From Agromyces soli (GTDB lineage: Bacteria > Actinomycetota > Actinomycetes > Actinomycetales > Microbacteriaceae): a stretch of 64,000 nucleotides of DNA. Positions within the stretch are counted from its first letter, which is position 1. Every line of letters starts with the position of its first letter. Below the pieces are notes generated by a model that saw nothing but the letters and a program-made list of their open reading frames with translations, was not told the DNA's origin and did not search any database. The translations under genes were made by a program, and so were the position numbers. Of this stretch, positions 17,452-27,560 are shown one piece after another. The DNA is taken from assembly GCF_022811605.1 (NCBI RefSeq), contig NZ_CP094533.1, positions 682,001 through 746,000 on the forward strand, read 5' to 3'.

Positions 17452-17934
17452 ATGACGGATGCCGCGACCAGCACCGCCTCGACCGACGCACGCCGCCCCG
17501 AGGCATCCCGCCGTCGTACCCTCGCCGAGCAGTCCACCGAGCTGCGCATCGCGATCATGCGACTGTCGCGGCGGCTCCGTCAGGAGCGCAGCGACACCGA
17601 GATCAGCGGCTCGCAGTTCTCCACCCTCGGCTGGATCCACAGCGAGGGGCCGCTCACCATCGGCCGGCTCGCCGAGCTCGAACGCGTCACCGCGCCGTCG
17701 ATGAACCGCACCGTGAACTGCCTCGTCGACGCCGGCTACGCGGTGCGCTCGAGCTCGCCCGACGACGGCCGCAAGGTGCTCGTCACCGCGACCGAGGCGG
17801 GCTCGCGCGTCGTGCTCGAGACGCGCAAGCGGCGCGACGCGTGGATCGCGAAGCGCTACGCCGCCCTCTCCCCCGACGAGCGCGAGACGCTCGCCCGCGC
17901 CACCACGATCCTCGGGAGGCTCATCGACCAGTGA
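17452..17934 (+). CDS. MarR-family regulator
   Basis: 160 residues with a winged helix: SQFSTLGWIHSEGPLTIGRL (about 50-70), VTAPSMNRTVNCLVDAGYAV as recognition helix and SPDDGRKVLVTAT as the wing. It overlaps the following MFS transporter by 4 nt, the classical arrangement of a MarR repressor and the drug or metabolite exporter it controls. The -10 box ends 7 nt before the ATG (leaderless). Ligand unknown. Confidence 0.92.
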   Translation: MTDAATSTASTDARRPEASRRRTLAEQSTELRIAIMRLSRRLRQERSDTEISGSQFSTLGWIHSEGPLTIGRLAELERVTAPSMNRTVNCLVDAGYAVRSSSPDDGRKVLVTATEAGSRVVLETRKRRDAWIAKRYAALSPDERETLARATTILGRLIDQ

Positions 17935-19385
17935 GTGCCATGTTCCGTTCCCTCGCCCACGTCAACTACCGCATCTGGTTCATCGGGGCCCTCGTGTCGA
18001 ACATCGGCGCGTGGATGCAGGCCACCGCCCAGAACTGGGTCGTCCTCACCGAGCTCAGCGACAACGACGCCCTCGCCGTCGGCATCACGATGGCGCTGCA
18101 GTTCGCCCCACAGCTCCTCCTCGTGCCCGTGACCGGCCTCATCGCCGACCGCTTCGACCGCCGCAAGATCCTCGTCGTGACGCAGTCCTCGATGATGCTG
18201 CTCGGCCTCGCGCTCGGCATGCTGCTGATCTTCGGCCATGCCGAACTCTGGCACCTCTACATCTTCGCCGGCCTCCTCGGCATCGTGAACGCCGTCGACA
18301 ACCCGGCCAGGCAGACCTTCGTCACCGACCTCGTCGCGAGCTCCGACATGTCGAACGCCGTCGCCCTGAACTCGGCCTCGTTCAACACCGCCCGGCTCAT
18401 CGGCCCGGCGGTCGCGGGCCTGCTCATCGTCATCGTCGGCTCCGGCTGGGTGTTCGTGATCAACGCGGCCAGCTTCGTCGCGGTGCTCGCGGCACTCGCG
18501 ATGCTGCGCGGACGCAAGCTCAAGCGGATGCCTCGGGCCCCGCGCGAGCGCGGCGCGTTCATCGCGGGCTTCCGCTACGTGTGGAGCCGCCCCGACCTCG
18601 TCGTCGTCTTCGTGATCGTGTTCCTCGTCGGCGCGTTCGGCATGAACTTCCCGATCTTCTCCTCGACGATGGCGGTCGAGTTCGGCCGCGGCGCCGGCGA
18701 GTACGGCCTGCTGAACTCGATCCTCGCGATCGGCTCGCTCGCGGGCGCCCTGCTCGCCGCCCGGCGCGAGCGCGCCCGCATGCGCATCATCATCGTCGCG
18801 GCGGCCGGCTTCGGCGTCGCCGCGCTGCTCTCGGCGGTCATGCCGGAGTTCGGCTGGTTCGCCGCCTCGACGGTGCTCATCGGCTTCGCCGCGGTGACCC
18901 TGCTCACGACCGCGAACGGCTACGTGCAGACGACGACCGAGCCGGTGCTGCGCGGGCGCGTGCTGGCGCTCTACTTCGCGATCCTCTCCGGCGGCACGCC
19001 GATCGGCGCCCCGATCGTCGGCGCCGTGGCGAACAGCTGGGGCCCGCGTTGGGGGCTCGGCGTCGCCGCGATCGCCGCGGGGGTCGCGGCCCTCATCGGC
19101 CTCGGCTGGCTCGTGGCGTCGCGCGGCATGCGGCTGGTGCGGCATCCCGAGCGCCGCTGGGCCGCCGCCGTGCGCTTCGAGGAGCCGCCCACCGCAGCGA
19201 TCGCCGTCGTGCCGACCTCCGCCATCCCTGCGGTGCGCACCGAGGCCGTGCCGGTCATCCCCGCGGAGGCGCTGCAGGTTCCCACCGAGGCGAGCCCCAT
19301 CGCGGATGCCTCGGACTCGGCCGTGAGCCCGCGCCGGGGTCTGTTCGGCGGCACCCGCCGGGCCAGGGCCGCCCGGCTCAGGTAG
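17931..19385 (+). CDS. MFS efflux transporter
   Basis: Membrane protein of 484 residues with about 12 transmembrane segments. The loop 2-3 motif DRFDRRKILV after helix 2 is typical, and the first helices (IWFIGALVSNIGAWMQATAQNWVV) match the MFS_3 (TetA/enterobactin exporter-like) type. The GTG at 17931 overlaps the MarR stop; GGGAGG lies 11 nt upstream, and an ATG at 17940 is the alternative. A tail of about 70 residues rich in Ala, Val, Pro and Glu with TSAIPAVRTEAVPVIPAEA-like repeats follows the last helix. Probably exports an antibiotic-like compound sensed by the MarR regulator. Confidence 0.9.
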   Translation: MSAMFRSLAHVNYRIWFIGALVSNIGAWMQATAQNWVVLTELSDNDALAVGITMALQFAPQLLLVPVTGLIADRFDRRKILVVTQSSMMLLGLALGMLLIFGHAELWHLYIFAGLLGIVNAVDNPARQTFVTDLVASSDMSNAVALNSASFNTARLIGPAVAGLLIVIVGSGWVFVINAASFVAVLAALAMLRGRKLKRMPRAPRERGAFIAGFRYVWSRPDLVVVFVIVFLVGAFGMNFPIFSSTMAVEFGRGAGEYGLLNSILAIGSLAGALLAARRERARMRIIIVAAAGFGVAALLSAVMPEFGWFAASTVLIGFAAVTLLTTANGYVQTTTEPVLRGRVLALYFAILSGGTPIGAPIVGAVANSWGPRWGLGVAAIAAGVAALIGLGWLVASRGMRLVRHPERRWAAAVRFEEPPTAAIAVVPTSAIPAVRTEAVPVIPAEALQVPTEASPIADASDSAVSPRRGLFGGTRRARAARLR

Positions 19386-19417
19386 CCGGCCGGCCCGGAC
19401 CGCGCCGGCCCGGCCGG
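19386..19417. terminator. GC-rich bidirectional hairpin
   Basis: CCGGCCGG..GGCCCGGCCGG inverted repeat filling the 34-nt convergent gap between the MFS gene and gdhA. There is no T-tract. Confidence 0.5.
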
Positions 19418-19419
19418 GG

Positions 19420-21562
<2,143 letters not shown>

Positions 21563-21636
21563 GCGCCCAAGCTAGCAGCGGCGCCCGCGTCGCGCCCGTC
21601 CCGGCGGGTGCACGGCGGCTCTGGAAGGATGGCGGC

Positions 21637-22575
21637 ATGAGCGACGCGCGACTCACGGTGACCGTGCCCGGCGAGACCCTGCTCCGGGCCCTCGAGGCCA
21701 CGCCGGGCGGTGTGCCCGAGGGAGCCGAGGTGCTCCTCTGGGGGCTCGATTCGCCGCCGCCCGCGCCCCAGCTCGACCTCGTCGTGCCGCCCTACATGGA
21801 CGCAGCCGACAAGGTGGGCGCGCTCGCCGGCGTCGAGTGCCGCCTCGTGCAGTCGCAGTCGATCGGCTACGACGACCTCGTCGAGGTGCTGCCGGCCGGC
21901 CATGTGCTCGCGAACGCCGCGAGCGTGCACGAGCCCTCCACGGCCGAGCTCGCCGTCGGCCTGATGATCGCCGCGCAGCGCGGCATCCCCGAGTTCGTGC
22001 GCGCCGCCGACGAGGGCCGCTGGGCGCCCGAGCGCCGGGCGAGCCTCGCCGACCGGCGGGTGCTGCTCCTCGGCGTCGGCGGCGTGGGCCGGGCCATCGA
22101 GGACCGCCTCGCCCCCTTCGAGGTCGAGCTCACCCGCGTCGCGAGCCGCGCCAGGGACGACGAGCGCGGTCACATCCACGGCATCGACGAGCTGGCCGAA
22201 CTGCTGCCCGCGGCCGAGATCGTCGTCGTCGGCGTGCCGCTCACCGAGGCGACGACCGGTCTCGTCGACGCCGACTTCCTCGCCGCACTGCCCGACGGCG
22301 CACTCGTCGTGAACGTCGCCCGTGGCAAGGTCGCCGACACCGACGCGGTGCTCGCCGAGGCCCGCAGCGGGCGGCTCCGCTTCGCGCTCGACGTCGTCGA
22401 CCCGGAGCCGCTGCCCGAGGGGCACCCCCTGTTCGCACTGCCGAACGTGCTGATCACGCCGCACGTCGGCGGAGCCTCGTCGGCGATGATGCCGCGGATG
22501 GCCCGGCTGCTGCGGGAGCAGATCGAGCGCATGCTCGCCGGCGAGGAGCCGCGCAACATCGTGTTCCGCAGCTGA
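21637..22575 (+). CDS. D-isomer-specific 2-hydroxyacid dehydrogenase family protein
   Basis: NAD(P)-dependent oxidoreductase of 312 residues. The nucleotide loop LLGVGGVGRAI is at about residues 145-155. The catalytic set is present: Arg in NVARGKVADTDAV, Glu in DVVDPEPLPEGHPLF and His in ITPHVGGASS. Together they fit a phosphoglycerate dehydrogenase-like or glyoxylate/hydroxypyruvate reductase-like enzyme. Substrate is unknown because the substrate domain is diverged. The ATG at 21637 follows GGAAGGAT at about 8 nt. The gap to the next gene contains an 8-bp tandem repeat. Confidence 0.9.
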   Translation: MSDARLTVTVPGETLLRALEATPGGVPEGAEVLLWGLDSPPPAPQLDLVVPPYMDAADKVGALAGVECRLVQSQSIGYDDLVEVLPAGHVLANAASVHEPSTAELAVGLMIAAQRGIPEFVRAADEGRWAPERRASLADRRVLLLGVGGVGRAIEDRLAPFEVELTRVASRARDDERGHIHGIDELAELLPAAEIVVVGVPLTEATTGLVDADFLAALPDGALVVNVARGKVADTDAVLAEARSGRLRFALDVVDPEPLPEGHPLFALPNVLITPHVGGASSAMMPRMARLLREQIERMLAGEEPRNIVFRS

Positions 22576-22612
22576 GCGTGCCGCGGCATCCGTCCCGCGC
22601 ACGCCGCCCGCC

Positions 22613-22660
22613 GCCGCACCGCCACGCCGCCGCACCGCCGCACCGCCGCACCGCCGCACC
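22613..22660. repeat. Tandem octamer repeat GCCGCACC
   Basis: Four perfect consecutive copies of GCCGCACC (22629-22660) plus one separate copy at 22613-22620. The array ends directly before the GAGAGGA ribosome site of the serine hydrolase gene, so copy number changes would alter its leader. Confidence 0.85.
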
Positions 22661-22671
22661 GAGAGGACCGC

Positions 22672-23649
22672 ATGCCCGCCTTCGATCACGCCTTCGACTG
22701 GACCCGTCGCCACGTGGCGAGCGGCGCCCTGCCCACCGCGGTGCTCGGCGTCGCCGACGCCTCGGGCATCATCGCGATCGAGGCGTTCGGCGAGGCATCC
22801 CCCGACGACCACTACCCGCTCTTCTCCATCACGAAGCCGCTCGTCGGTCTCGCCGCGCTCGAACTCGTCGAGCAGGGCCGGCTCGCGCCCACGACGACGC
22901 TCGGGGTCGCGCTGCCCGGATTCCGCCGCGCCGAGGAGGTGCAGCTGCGCCACCTCGTGAGCCACAGCTCCGGCATCATCGAGTCACCCATGGACCAACC
23001 GGAGCTGCGACGCACGCTGCTCGCCGCCGACTCCGACTTCGCCCCGGGCACGGCAACCCGCTACTCGACGCTCGCGTTCGAGGGCATCGCCGCGCTCGTC
23101 GAGCACGCGAGCGGCGAGCCGTGGGAGCGCCGCGTGCTCGAACTCGTCGGCCGCGCAGGCGCCGACGGAATCACCTTCGACCGCGAGTCCACGCGGCACG
23201 CGCCCGTCGACGCCGCGGCGTTCGGGCTCGACTGGGACCGCTTCTCGACGCTGCGGCATCCGGGCGCCGGTGCCTTCGCCCGCGCGAGCGACCTGCTCGC
23301 GCTCGGCTCCGCACTGCTTCGGAACGACGGCCGCGTCGTCTCCCCGCTCGCCGTCGAGGCGATGCGCCGGCCGCTCACCGAGGGGCTGCGCAAGCTCGAG
23401 CCGTTCACCGAGGATCGCGGGCAGGAGTGGGGCTTCGCCTGGAACCTGCTCGTCCGCGCGCCGGGTCTGCTCGGCCGCGACACGTACGGACACGCGGGCT
23501 GGGCGGGGACGCAGTTCTGGATCACCCCGTCGCAGGACGTCTGCGTCGTGCTGCTCACGAACCGGCCGGACCCGGCGCAGTTCGGCATCGTGGTCGACGA
23601 GTTGCAGAACGCCGTCGTCGCGGCCGCGTCGCGGCGCGCGCTCGGCTGA
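22672..23649 (+). CDS. Beta-lactamase-related serine hydrolase
   Basis: Class C beta-lactamase/esterase-fold protein of 325 residues with no signal peptide, so probably a cytoplasmic esterase or amidase. The catalytic SITK tetrad (SxxK) is at residues 52-55; LRHLVSHSSGI and RYSTLAFEGIAALVE follow, where Tyr-Ser-Thr stands in place of YxN, and GHAGWAGTQFWI near the end replaces the HxG motif. The ATG at 22672 follows GAGAGGA. It is downstream of the dehydrogenase gene on the same strand, about 100 nt apart. Substrate not evident. Confidence 0.9.
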   Translation: MPAFDHAFDWTRRHVASGALPTAVLGVADASGIIAIEAFGEASPDDHYPLFSITKPLVGLAALELVEQGRLAPTTTLGVALPGFRRAEEVQLRHLVSHSSGIIESPMDQPELRRTLLAADSDFAPGTATRYSTLAFEGIAALVEHASGEPWERRVLELVGRAGADGITFDRESTRHAPVDAAAFGLDWDRFSTLRHPGAGAFARASDLLALGSALLRNDGRVVSPLAVEAMRRPLTEGLRKLEPFTEDRGQEWGFAWNLLVRAPGLLGRDTYGHAGWAGTQFWITPSQDVCVVLLTNRPDPAQFGIVVDELQNAVVAAASRRALG

Positions 23650-23696
23650 GCCCGGGCGCGCGTCTCAGCGCCGGCGTGCGTGCCGGGCGGGCGGCC

Positions 23697-24224
23697 TCAG
23701 CGCCGGCGGGTCGAGCCCGGGCCGTAGATGATGATGCCCGCGACCGGGATCAGCAGGAACCAGATCCACGACCAGGTGTAGCTGCCGTAGGTGCCGGACA
23801 GGAAGAACAGCGCAAGCGCGGCGAACGGCACGAGGGCCATGATCGTCGCGCCGACGGCGCCGCCGAGCGGGCGGATGCCGCGTCCGCCGTCGTAGCCGTC
23901 CCGATCGGCCGAGTCTCGCGAGCCGACATCGGGCTGCTGCGCGGCCTGCTGCTGCGCGGCCCGCTGCTGCGCGTACGGCCGTTCGCCGTAGCCGGCCGCG
24001 GCGGTCGCGGACCCCGGACCCGCCTCGCTCACGGGCAGATCGGCGAAGAGCGGCACGAGATCCGCCCGGGTCACGGCACGCCGAGCCGCCGCCGAGCGTT
24101 CGCCGTACTCGTCGGGGGTGAGGCGCCCGGCGAGCTGCGCCGCCGAGAGCCGGTCGACCGCGGCCTCCCGCTCGGCCGTGCTCAGTCGCTCCTCGGGCCG
24201 GTCTGGGTTCGCGTAGTCGGTCAC
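23697..24224 (-). CDS. DUF1707 membrane protein
   Basis: 175 residues. The DUF1707 domain, RLSTAEREAAVDRLSAAQLA then GRLTPDEYGERSAAARRAVT, covers residues 12-62 and ends with DLVPLFADLPV. A Gln/Ala-rich linker (QQRAAQQQAAQQ) leads to two membrane helices near the C-terminus. Such proteins are common actinobacterial membrane proteins, often transcriptionally near stress genes; function is unknown. The GTG at 24224 (VTDYANPDRPEER) was chosen as the family start. Repeat cluster B1 lies directly upstream, between this gene and the lipoprotein hydrolase. Confidence 0.85.
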   Translation of the reverse strand: MTDYANPDRPEERLSTAEREAAVDRLSAAQLAGRLTPDEYGERSAAARRAVTRADLVPLFADLPVSEAGPGSATAAAGYGERPYAQQRAAQQQAAQQPDVGSRDSADRDGYDGGRGIRPLGGAVGATIMALVPFAALALFFLSGTYGSYTWSWIWFLLIPVAGIIIYGPGSTRRR

Positions 24225-24280
24225 GGGGTCACTCTCGCGCACTGGACGCCGCACGTCGACCCCCTGGGCCGAATCCGCTG

Positions 24281-24542
24281 CACAACTCAGGAACACCCCA
24301 CCACAACTCAGGAACCCCGCGCGCACAACTCAGGAACACCCCGCCACAACTCAGGAATCTTCACCGCTGGCCCGGAGCCCGCCGGCTCGGACGCCCGGAT
24401 TCTCGGGAGAGGGGCGCTCCCCGAAGGCCGCGAGCGCCGAGTGTTTCCTGAATTGTGCGCCCGGGTTCCTGAGTTGTGCGCGGGCGAGCCGGGGCGGTTC
24501 CTGAGTTGTGCGCGGGCGAGCCGGGGCGGTTCCTGAGTTGTG
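24281..24542. repeat. Family B repeat cluster 1 (eight copies of CACAACTCAGGAA)
   Basis: Four + strand copies (24281, 24302, 24324, 24345; spaced 21-22 bp) face four inverted copies TTCCTGA(G/A)TTGTG (24445, 24466, 24498, 24530). The last two sit in a ~32-bp direct repeat. The inverted arms could form a large hairpin. The array ends 10 nt past the stop of the lipoprotein hydrolase gene. The gap 24225-24552 holds no gene. Confidence 0.9.
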
Positions 24543-24552
24543 CGCGGGCCGC

Positions 24553-26199
24553 TCAGCGGGTCCAGGTGCCGAGGCCGCTCGTGTCGTAGAAGTTGAGCGT
24601 CATCGTGGCGCCGGCAGAGCCGTCCGAGGCATCCGCTTCCGAGGCATCCGCGCTGCCGCCGCCGAAGCCGAACGCGGCCGAGGACCGCGACCCGGCCGGG
24701 GCGTTCTCGCCGTCCGGTTCGAAGGCGAAGACGTCGCCGTCCCAGGGTTCGAGCTCGAGCACGGTCGTGCCGCCGTTGCCGAGCCGCACCACGAGTCCGC
24801 CGCTCGCCTGGTCCACGGCGACCACGGCCTCGCCGTAGTAGGGGTTCTGCCAGGTGCCGGCGTAGTCGGTGAGCGGGCGCGAGGGCGCGGGATCGGCGGG
24901 TCGGCGCTCTCCCGCCAGATCCCCCGCCGGCTCGAAGTAGTGGCCGAGCGCCGCCCCGTACGCCTCGAGCCAGTCGCGCGTCGCCTCGCCGTACTGCACG
25001 CGGTCGAGGAACTCCGACACGATCGCCTCCGCCGCGCCGACGGGCGCGCCGTTCGTCAGCGCGACGACGCCGAGATCGAGCGCCGGCACCAGCTGGAAGT
25101 TGGTGCCCGCGCCGAGGATGAACGCGCCGGAATGCCCGAGCGTCACTCGTCCGCTCGGCTGCGTGCCCACGTTGAAGCCGTAGCCGTAGAAGCCGGCACG
25201 CGCGTCGGGCACGGGCGGCAGGCCGGTCGCGATCTCCGGGGCGATCGCCGGGGCGAGGGCGGATGGCGCGATCAGCTCCTCCCCCGCGAAGCTGCCGTCG
25301 TCGAGGACGAGCGACATCCACTTCGCCAGGTCGACGACGTTGGAGCTGACGCCGCCGGCCGGCGATTGGGCGTCGGGCGTGCGCTCGTAGAGCGGCGCGA
25401 ACTCGCCGTCGCCGGTCTTCGCGTGCAGCGTCGCCCGGTTGTCCCGGGCGAGGAAGTCCTCGTAGCGCGAGCTCGTCGAGTCCATGTGCAGTGGGCCGTA
25501 GAGCTCACGCTCGGACAGCGTCGCCCAGTCGACCCCCGCGGCGTTCGCCACGGCCTGCGCGCCGGTCGTCATGCCGAAGTTCGCGTAGTTGTAGCTGATG
25601 CGGAACGGCTGCAGCGGCTGGGAGCGCAGGTGGTCGAGGATGTACTCGCGGTCGTAGCCGAGGTCTTCGAGCTCGTCGCCGGCGGCCATCGGCAGGCCAG
25701 AGCGGTGCGCATACAGGTCGGCGACGGTGAGGTGCTCCGTGACCCAGGGGTCGGCGAGCGCGAAGCCCGGGAGCAGCGGCGCGACCGGCGTCGACCAGTC
25801 CACGACGCCGGCGGAGACCTGCGAGGCGACGACCGTCGCCCCGATGGGCTTCGACATCGACGCGATCTGGAACACGGTCTCCTCGTCGACCGCCGCGTCC
25901 TCGCCGAGCTTTCGGACGCCGAAGCCCTGCGCGAAGTGCAGCTCGCCGCCCTGCACGACGGCGACGGCGGCGCCCGGAACGCCGGATTCCTCGAGGATGC
26001 GTTCGACCTCCTCGGGCAGCTGTTCGAGGGCGGCGTCGAACGCGCCGTCGGCGAGCTCGACCGCGTCCTGCGGCGGCATCTCGCCGAGCGCCGCGCGGGG
26101 CGCGTAGGGCGGCGCCGTGGTGCACCCGGTCAGCGCGGTGAGGGTGCCGAGCGCGATGGCGAGCGTCACAGTCCTGCCGATGGATGCCTGTCGCCGCAT
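24553..26199 (-). CDS. Lipoprotein beta-lactamase-related serine hydrolase with C-terminal extra domain
   Basis: Surface-attached class C-type serine hydrolase of 548 residues. A lipoprotein signal ends at LTGC with Cys26. The catalytic SMSK tetrad (SxxK) is at 114-117, YAN at 205-207 is the YxN motif, and TLGHSGAFILGAG is the third conserved element. About 150 residues after this domain, a beta-rich tail (LTDYAGTWQNPYYGEAVVAV) resembles DUF3471. I chose ATG 26199 (MRRQAS) with GGGAGG upstream; the 22 extra codons before it are not signal-like. It is flanked on both sides by family B repeat clusters. Confidence 0.92.
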   Translation of the reverse strand: MRRQASIGRTVTLAIALGTLTALTGCTTAPPYAPRAALGEMPPQDAVELADGAFDAALEQLPEEVERILEESGVPGAAVAVVQGGELHFAQGFGVRKLGEDAAVDEETVFQIASMSKPIGATVVASQVSAGVVDWSTPVAPLLPGFALADPWVTEHLTVADLYAHRSGLPMAAGDELEDLGYDREYILDHLRSQPLQPFRISYNYANFGMTTGAQAVANAAGVDWATLSERELYGPLHMDSTSSRYEDFLARDNRATLHAKTGDGEFAPLYERTPDAQSPAGGVSSNVVDLAKWMSLVLDDGSFAGEELIAPSALAPAIAPEIATGLPPVPDARAGFYGYGFNVGTQPSGRVTLGHSGAFILGAGTNFQLVPALDLGVVALTNGAPVGAAEAIVSEFLDRVQYGEATRDWLEAYGAALGHYFEPAGDLAGERRPADPAPSRPLTDYAGTWQNPYYGEAVVAVDQASGGLVVRLGNGGTTVLELEPWDGDVFAFEPDGENAPAGSRSSAAFGFGGGSADASEADASDGSAGATMTLNFYDTSGLGTWTR

Positions 26200-26262
26200 G
26201 CGGTCCTCCCCCGGTCCTGCGTGCAGCCTAGCGCTGCGGGCGTGCAGCCGGCCTGCCCGGCG

Positions 26263-26483
26263 CACGACTCAGGAATCCGGCGCCGCACGCCCGCTCCGCC
26301 CCCGGCACAACTCAGGAATCCGGCGCCGCACGCCCACTCCGCCCCCGCACACAACTCAGGAACCCCGCGGCGGAATCCGCGCGATTCCGGGGCGCGCCGA
26401 ACACCTCGGCAGCCATAACGGCCAGATGTTCCTGAGTTGTGTGCGGGGGATGGGGGCGAGCGGGGCGGGGCTCCTGAGTTGTG
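26263..26483. repeat. Family B repeat cluster 2 (five copies)
   Basis: Three + copies (26263 variant CACGACTCAGGAA, 26306, 26350) and two inverted copies (26429; 26471-26483). The spacing sequence CGGCGCCGCACGCCC is also repeated. G-rich runs (GGGGG-AT-GGGGG and later) follow. It fills the gap 26200-26501 between the lipoprotein gene start and the stop of the aldo/keto reductase gene, which it may terminate. Confidence 0.9.
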
Positions 26484-26501
26484 TGCGGGGGGCGGGGGCG
26501 G

Positions 26502-27494
26502 TCAGGCGGCGGGCGCGGATGCCTCGGCGAGCGCCGCGAGTTCGGCCGGCGTGAGCTCGAGCTCCGCGGAGGCGAGCAGGGCGGGCAGCTGCGCCGTGGT
26601 GCGGGCGCTCGCGATCGGCGCGGCGACGGTCGGCTGGCTGCGCAGCCAGGCGAGCGACACCGTGGCGACCTCGACCCCGTGCGCGGCGGCGATCTCGTCG
26701 AGGGCGGAGAGCACGGCCTGCCCGCGGGCGTCGAGGTACTCGGCGGCACCGCCTGCGCGGACGCTCGCACCGGGAGCCTCGACGTCGGCCGCATCGCGGT
26801 ACTTGCCGGCGAGGAAGCCCTTCGCGAGCGAGAAGTACGGCAGCACGGCGAGCCCCTCCCGCTCGGCGCGCTCGCGCAGCGCCCCCTCGAACTCGCGCTC
26901 GACGAGGTTGTAGTGCGGCTGCAGCGCGACGGCGCGGTGGAACCCGTTCTCGGCGGTCACGCGGAACCACTCGTCGATGCGCTCGGGCGTGTAGTTCGAG
27001 ATCGCGATGGCACGCACCTTGCCCGCGTCCACGAGTGCGGAGAGGGCGCCGACGGTCTCCTCGAGCGGCACGGACTCGTCGTCGAAGTGCGCGTAGTAGA
27101 GGTCGATCCGATCGGTGCCGAGTCGCGTCAGCGAGGCATCCGCCGCGGCCCGGATGTTCGCGGCCGAGAGCCCGGCGAACTCCGGGTGCGTGCTGACCTT
27201 GCTCGCGATGGCGAGCTCGTCGCGGTCGGAGCGGCCGGCGAGCCAGCGGCCGATGATCGCCTCGCTCTCGCCGCCGCGGTGCCCGGGGACCCAGTGCGAG
27301 TAGCCGTCGGCGGTGTCGAGCAGGGTGCCGCCGCCCGCGACGAAGGCGTCGAGCACCTCGAAGGAGCCGGCCTCGTCAGCCGTCCAGCCGAAGACGTTGC
27401 CGCCGAGCGCGAGCGGGAACGGGCGCACCCCGAGCGTCTCGGCGAGGCGGGAGAGGGCGGGGCTGGTGGCGGCGATGGCACTGGGTTCGGTCAT
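26502..27494 (-). CDS. Aldo/keto reductase
   Basis: NADPH-dependent carbonyl reductase of the (alpha/beta)8 fold, 330 residues. The catalytic Asp and Tyr are in DTADGYSHW near residues 60-70, IASKVSTHPEF follows, then RLGTDRIDLYYAHFDD, IAISNYTPERI, and VEREFEGALRERAEREGL near 210-230. It resembles the YajO/tas-like group. The ATG at 27494 follows the small gap to the NYN gene on the other strand. Substrate unknown; no operon partner. Confidence 0.93.
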   Translation of the reverse strand: MTEPSAIAATSPALSRLAETLGVRPFPLALGGNVFGWTADEAGSFEVLDAFVAGGGTLLDTADGYSHWVPGHRGGESEAIIGRWLAGRSDRDELAIASKVSTHPEFAGLSAANIRAAADASLTRLGTDRIDLYYAHFDDESVPLEETVGALSALVDAGKVRAIAISNYTPERIDEWFRVTAENGFHRAVALQPHYNLVEREFEGALRERAEREGLAVLPYFSLAKGFLAGKYRDAADVEAPGASVRAGGAAEYLDARGQAVLSALDEIAAAHGVEVATVSLAWLRSQPTVAAPIASARTTAQLPALLASAELELTPAELAALAEASAPAA

Positions 27495-27560
27495 GCCTCG
27501 GGCCAACGGCGACCCTCATGCGGGTATTCCCCGTTCAGGCGCGCGGCGTAGGCTCGCGTC

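Noticed and set aside
24281-24542. CRISPR array
   Set aside because: Repeat units are short (13 bp), spacing is only 21-22 bp in one arm, half the copies are inverted, and no cas genes are present.
24508-26418. 636-codon + strand frame across the lipoprotein hydrolase
   Set aside because: It is Arg/Val/Glu-biased shadow sequence and runs through both repeat clusters; the minus-strand gene has a lipobox and catalytic motifs.
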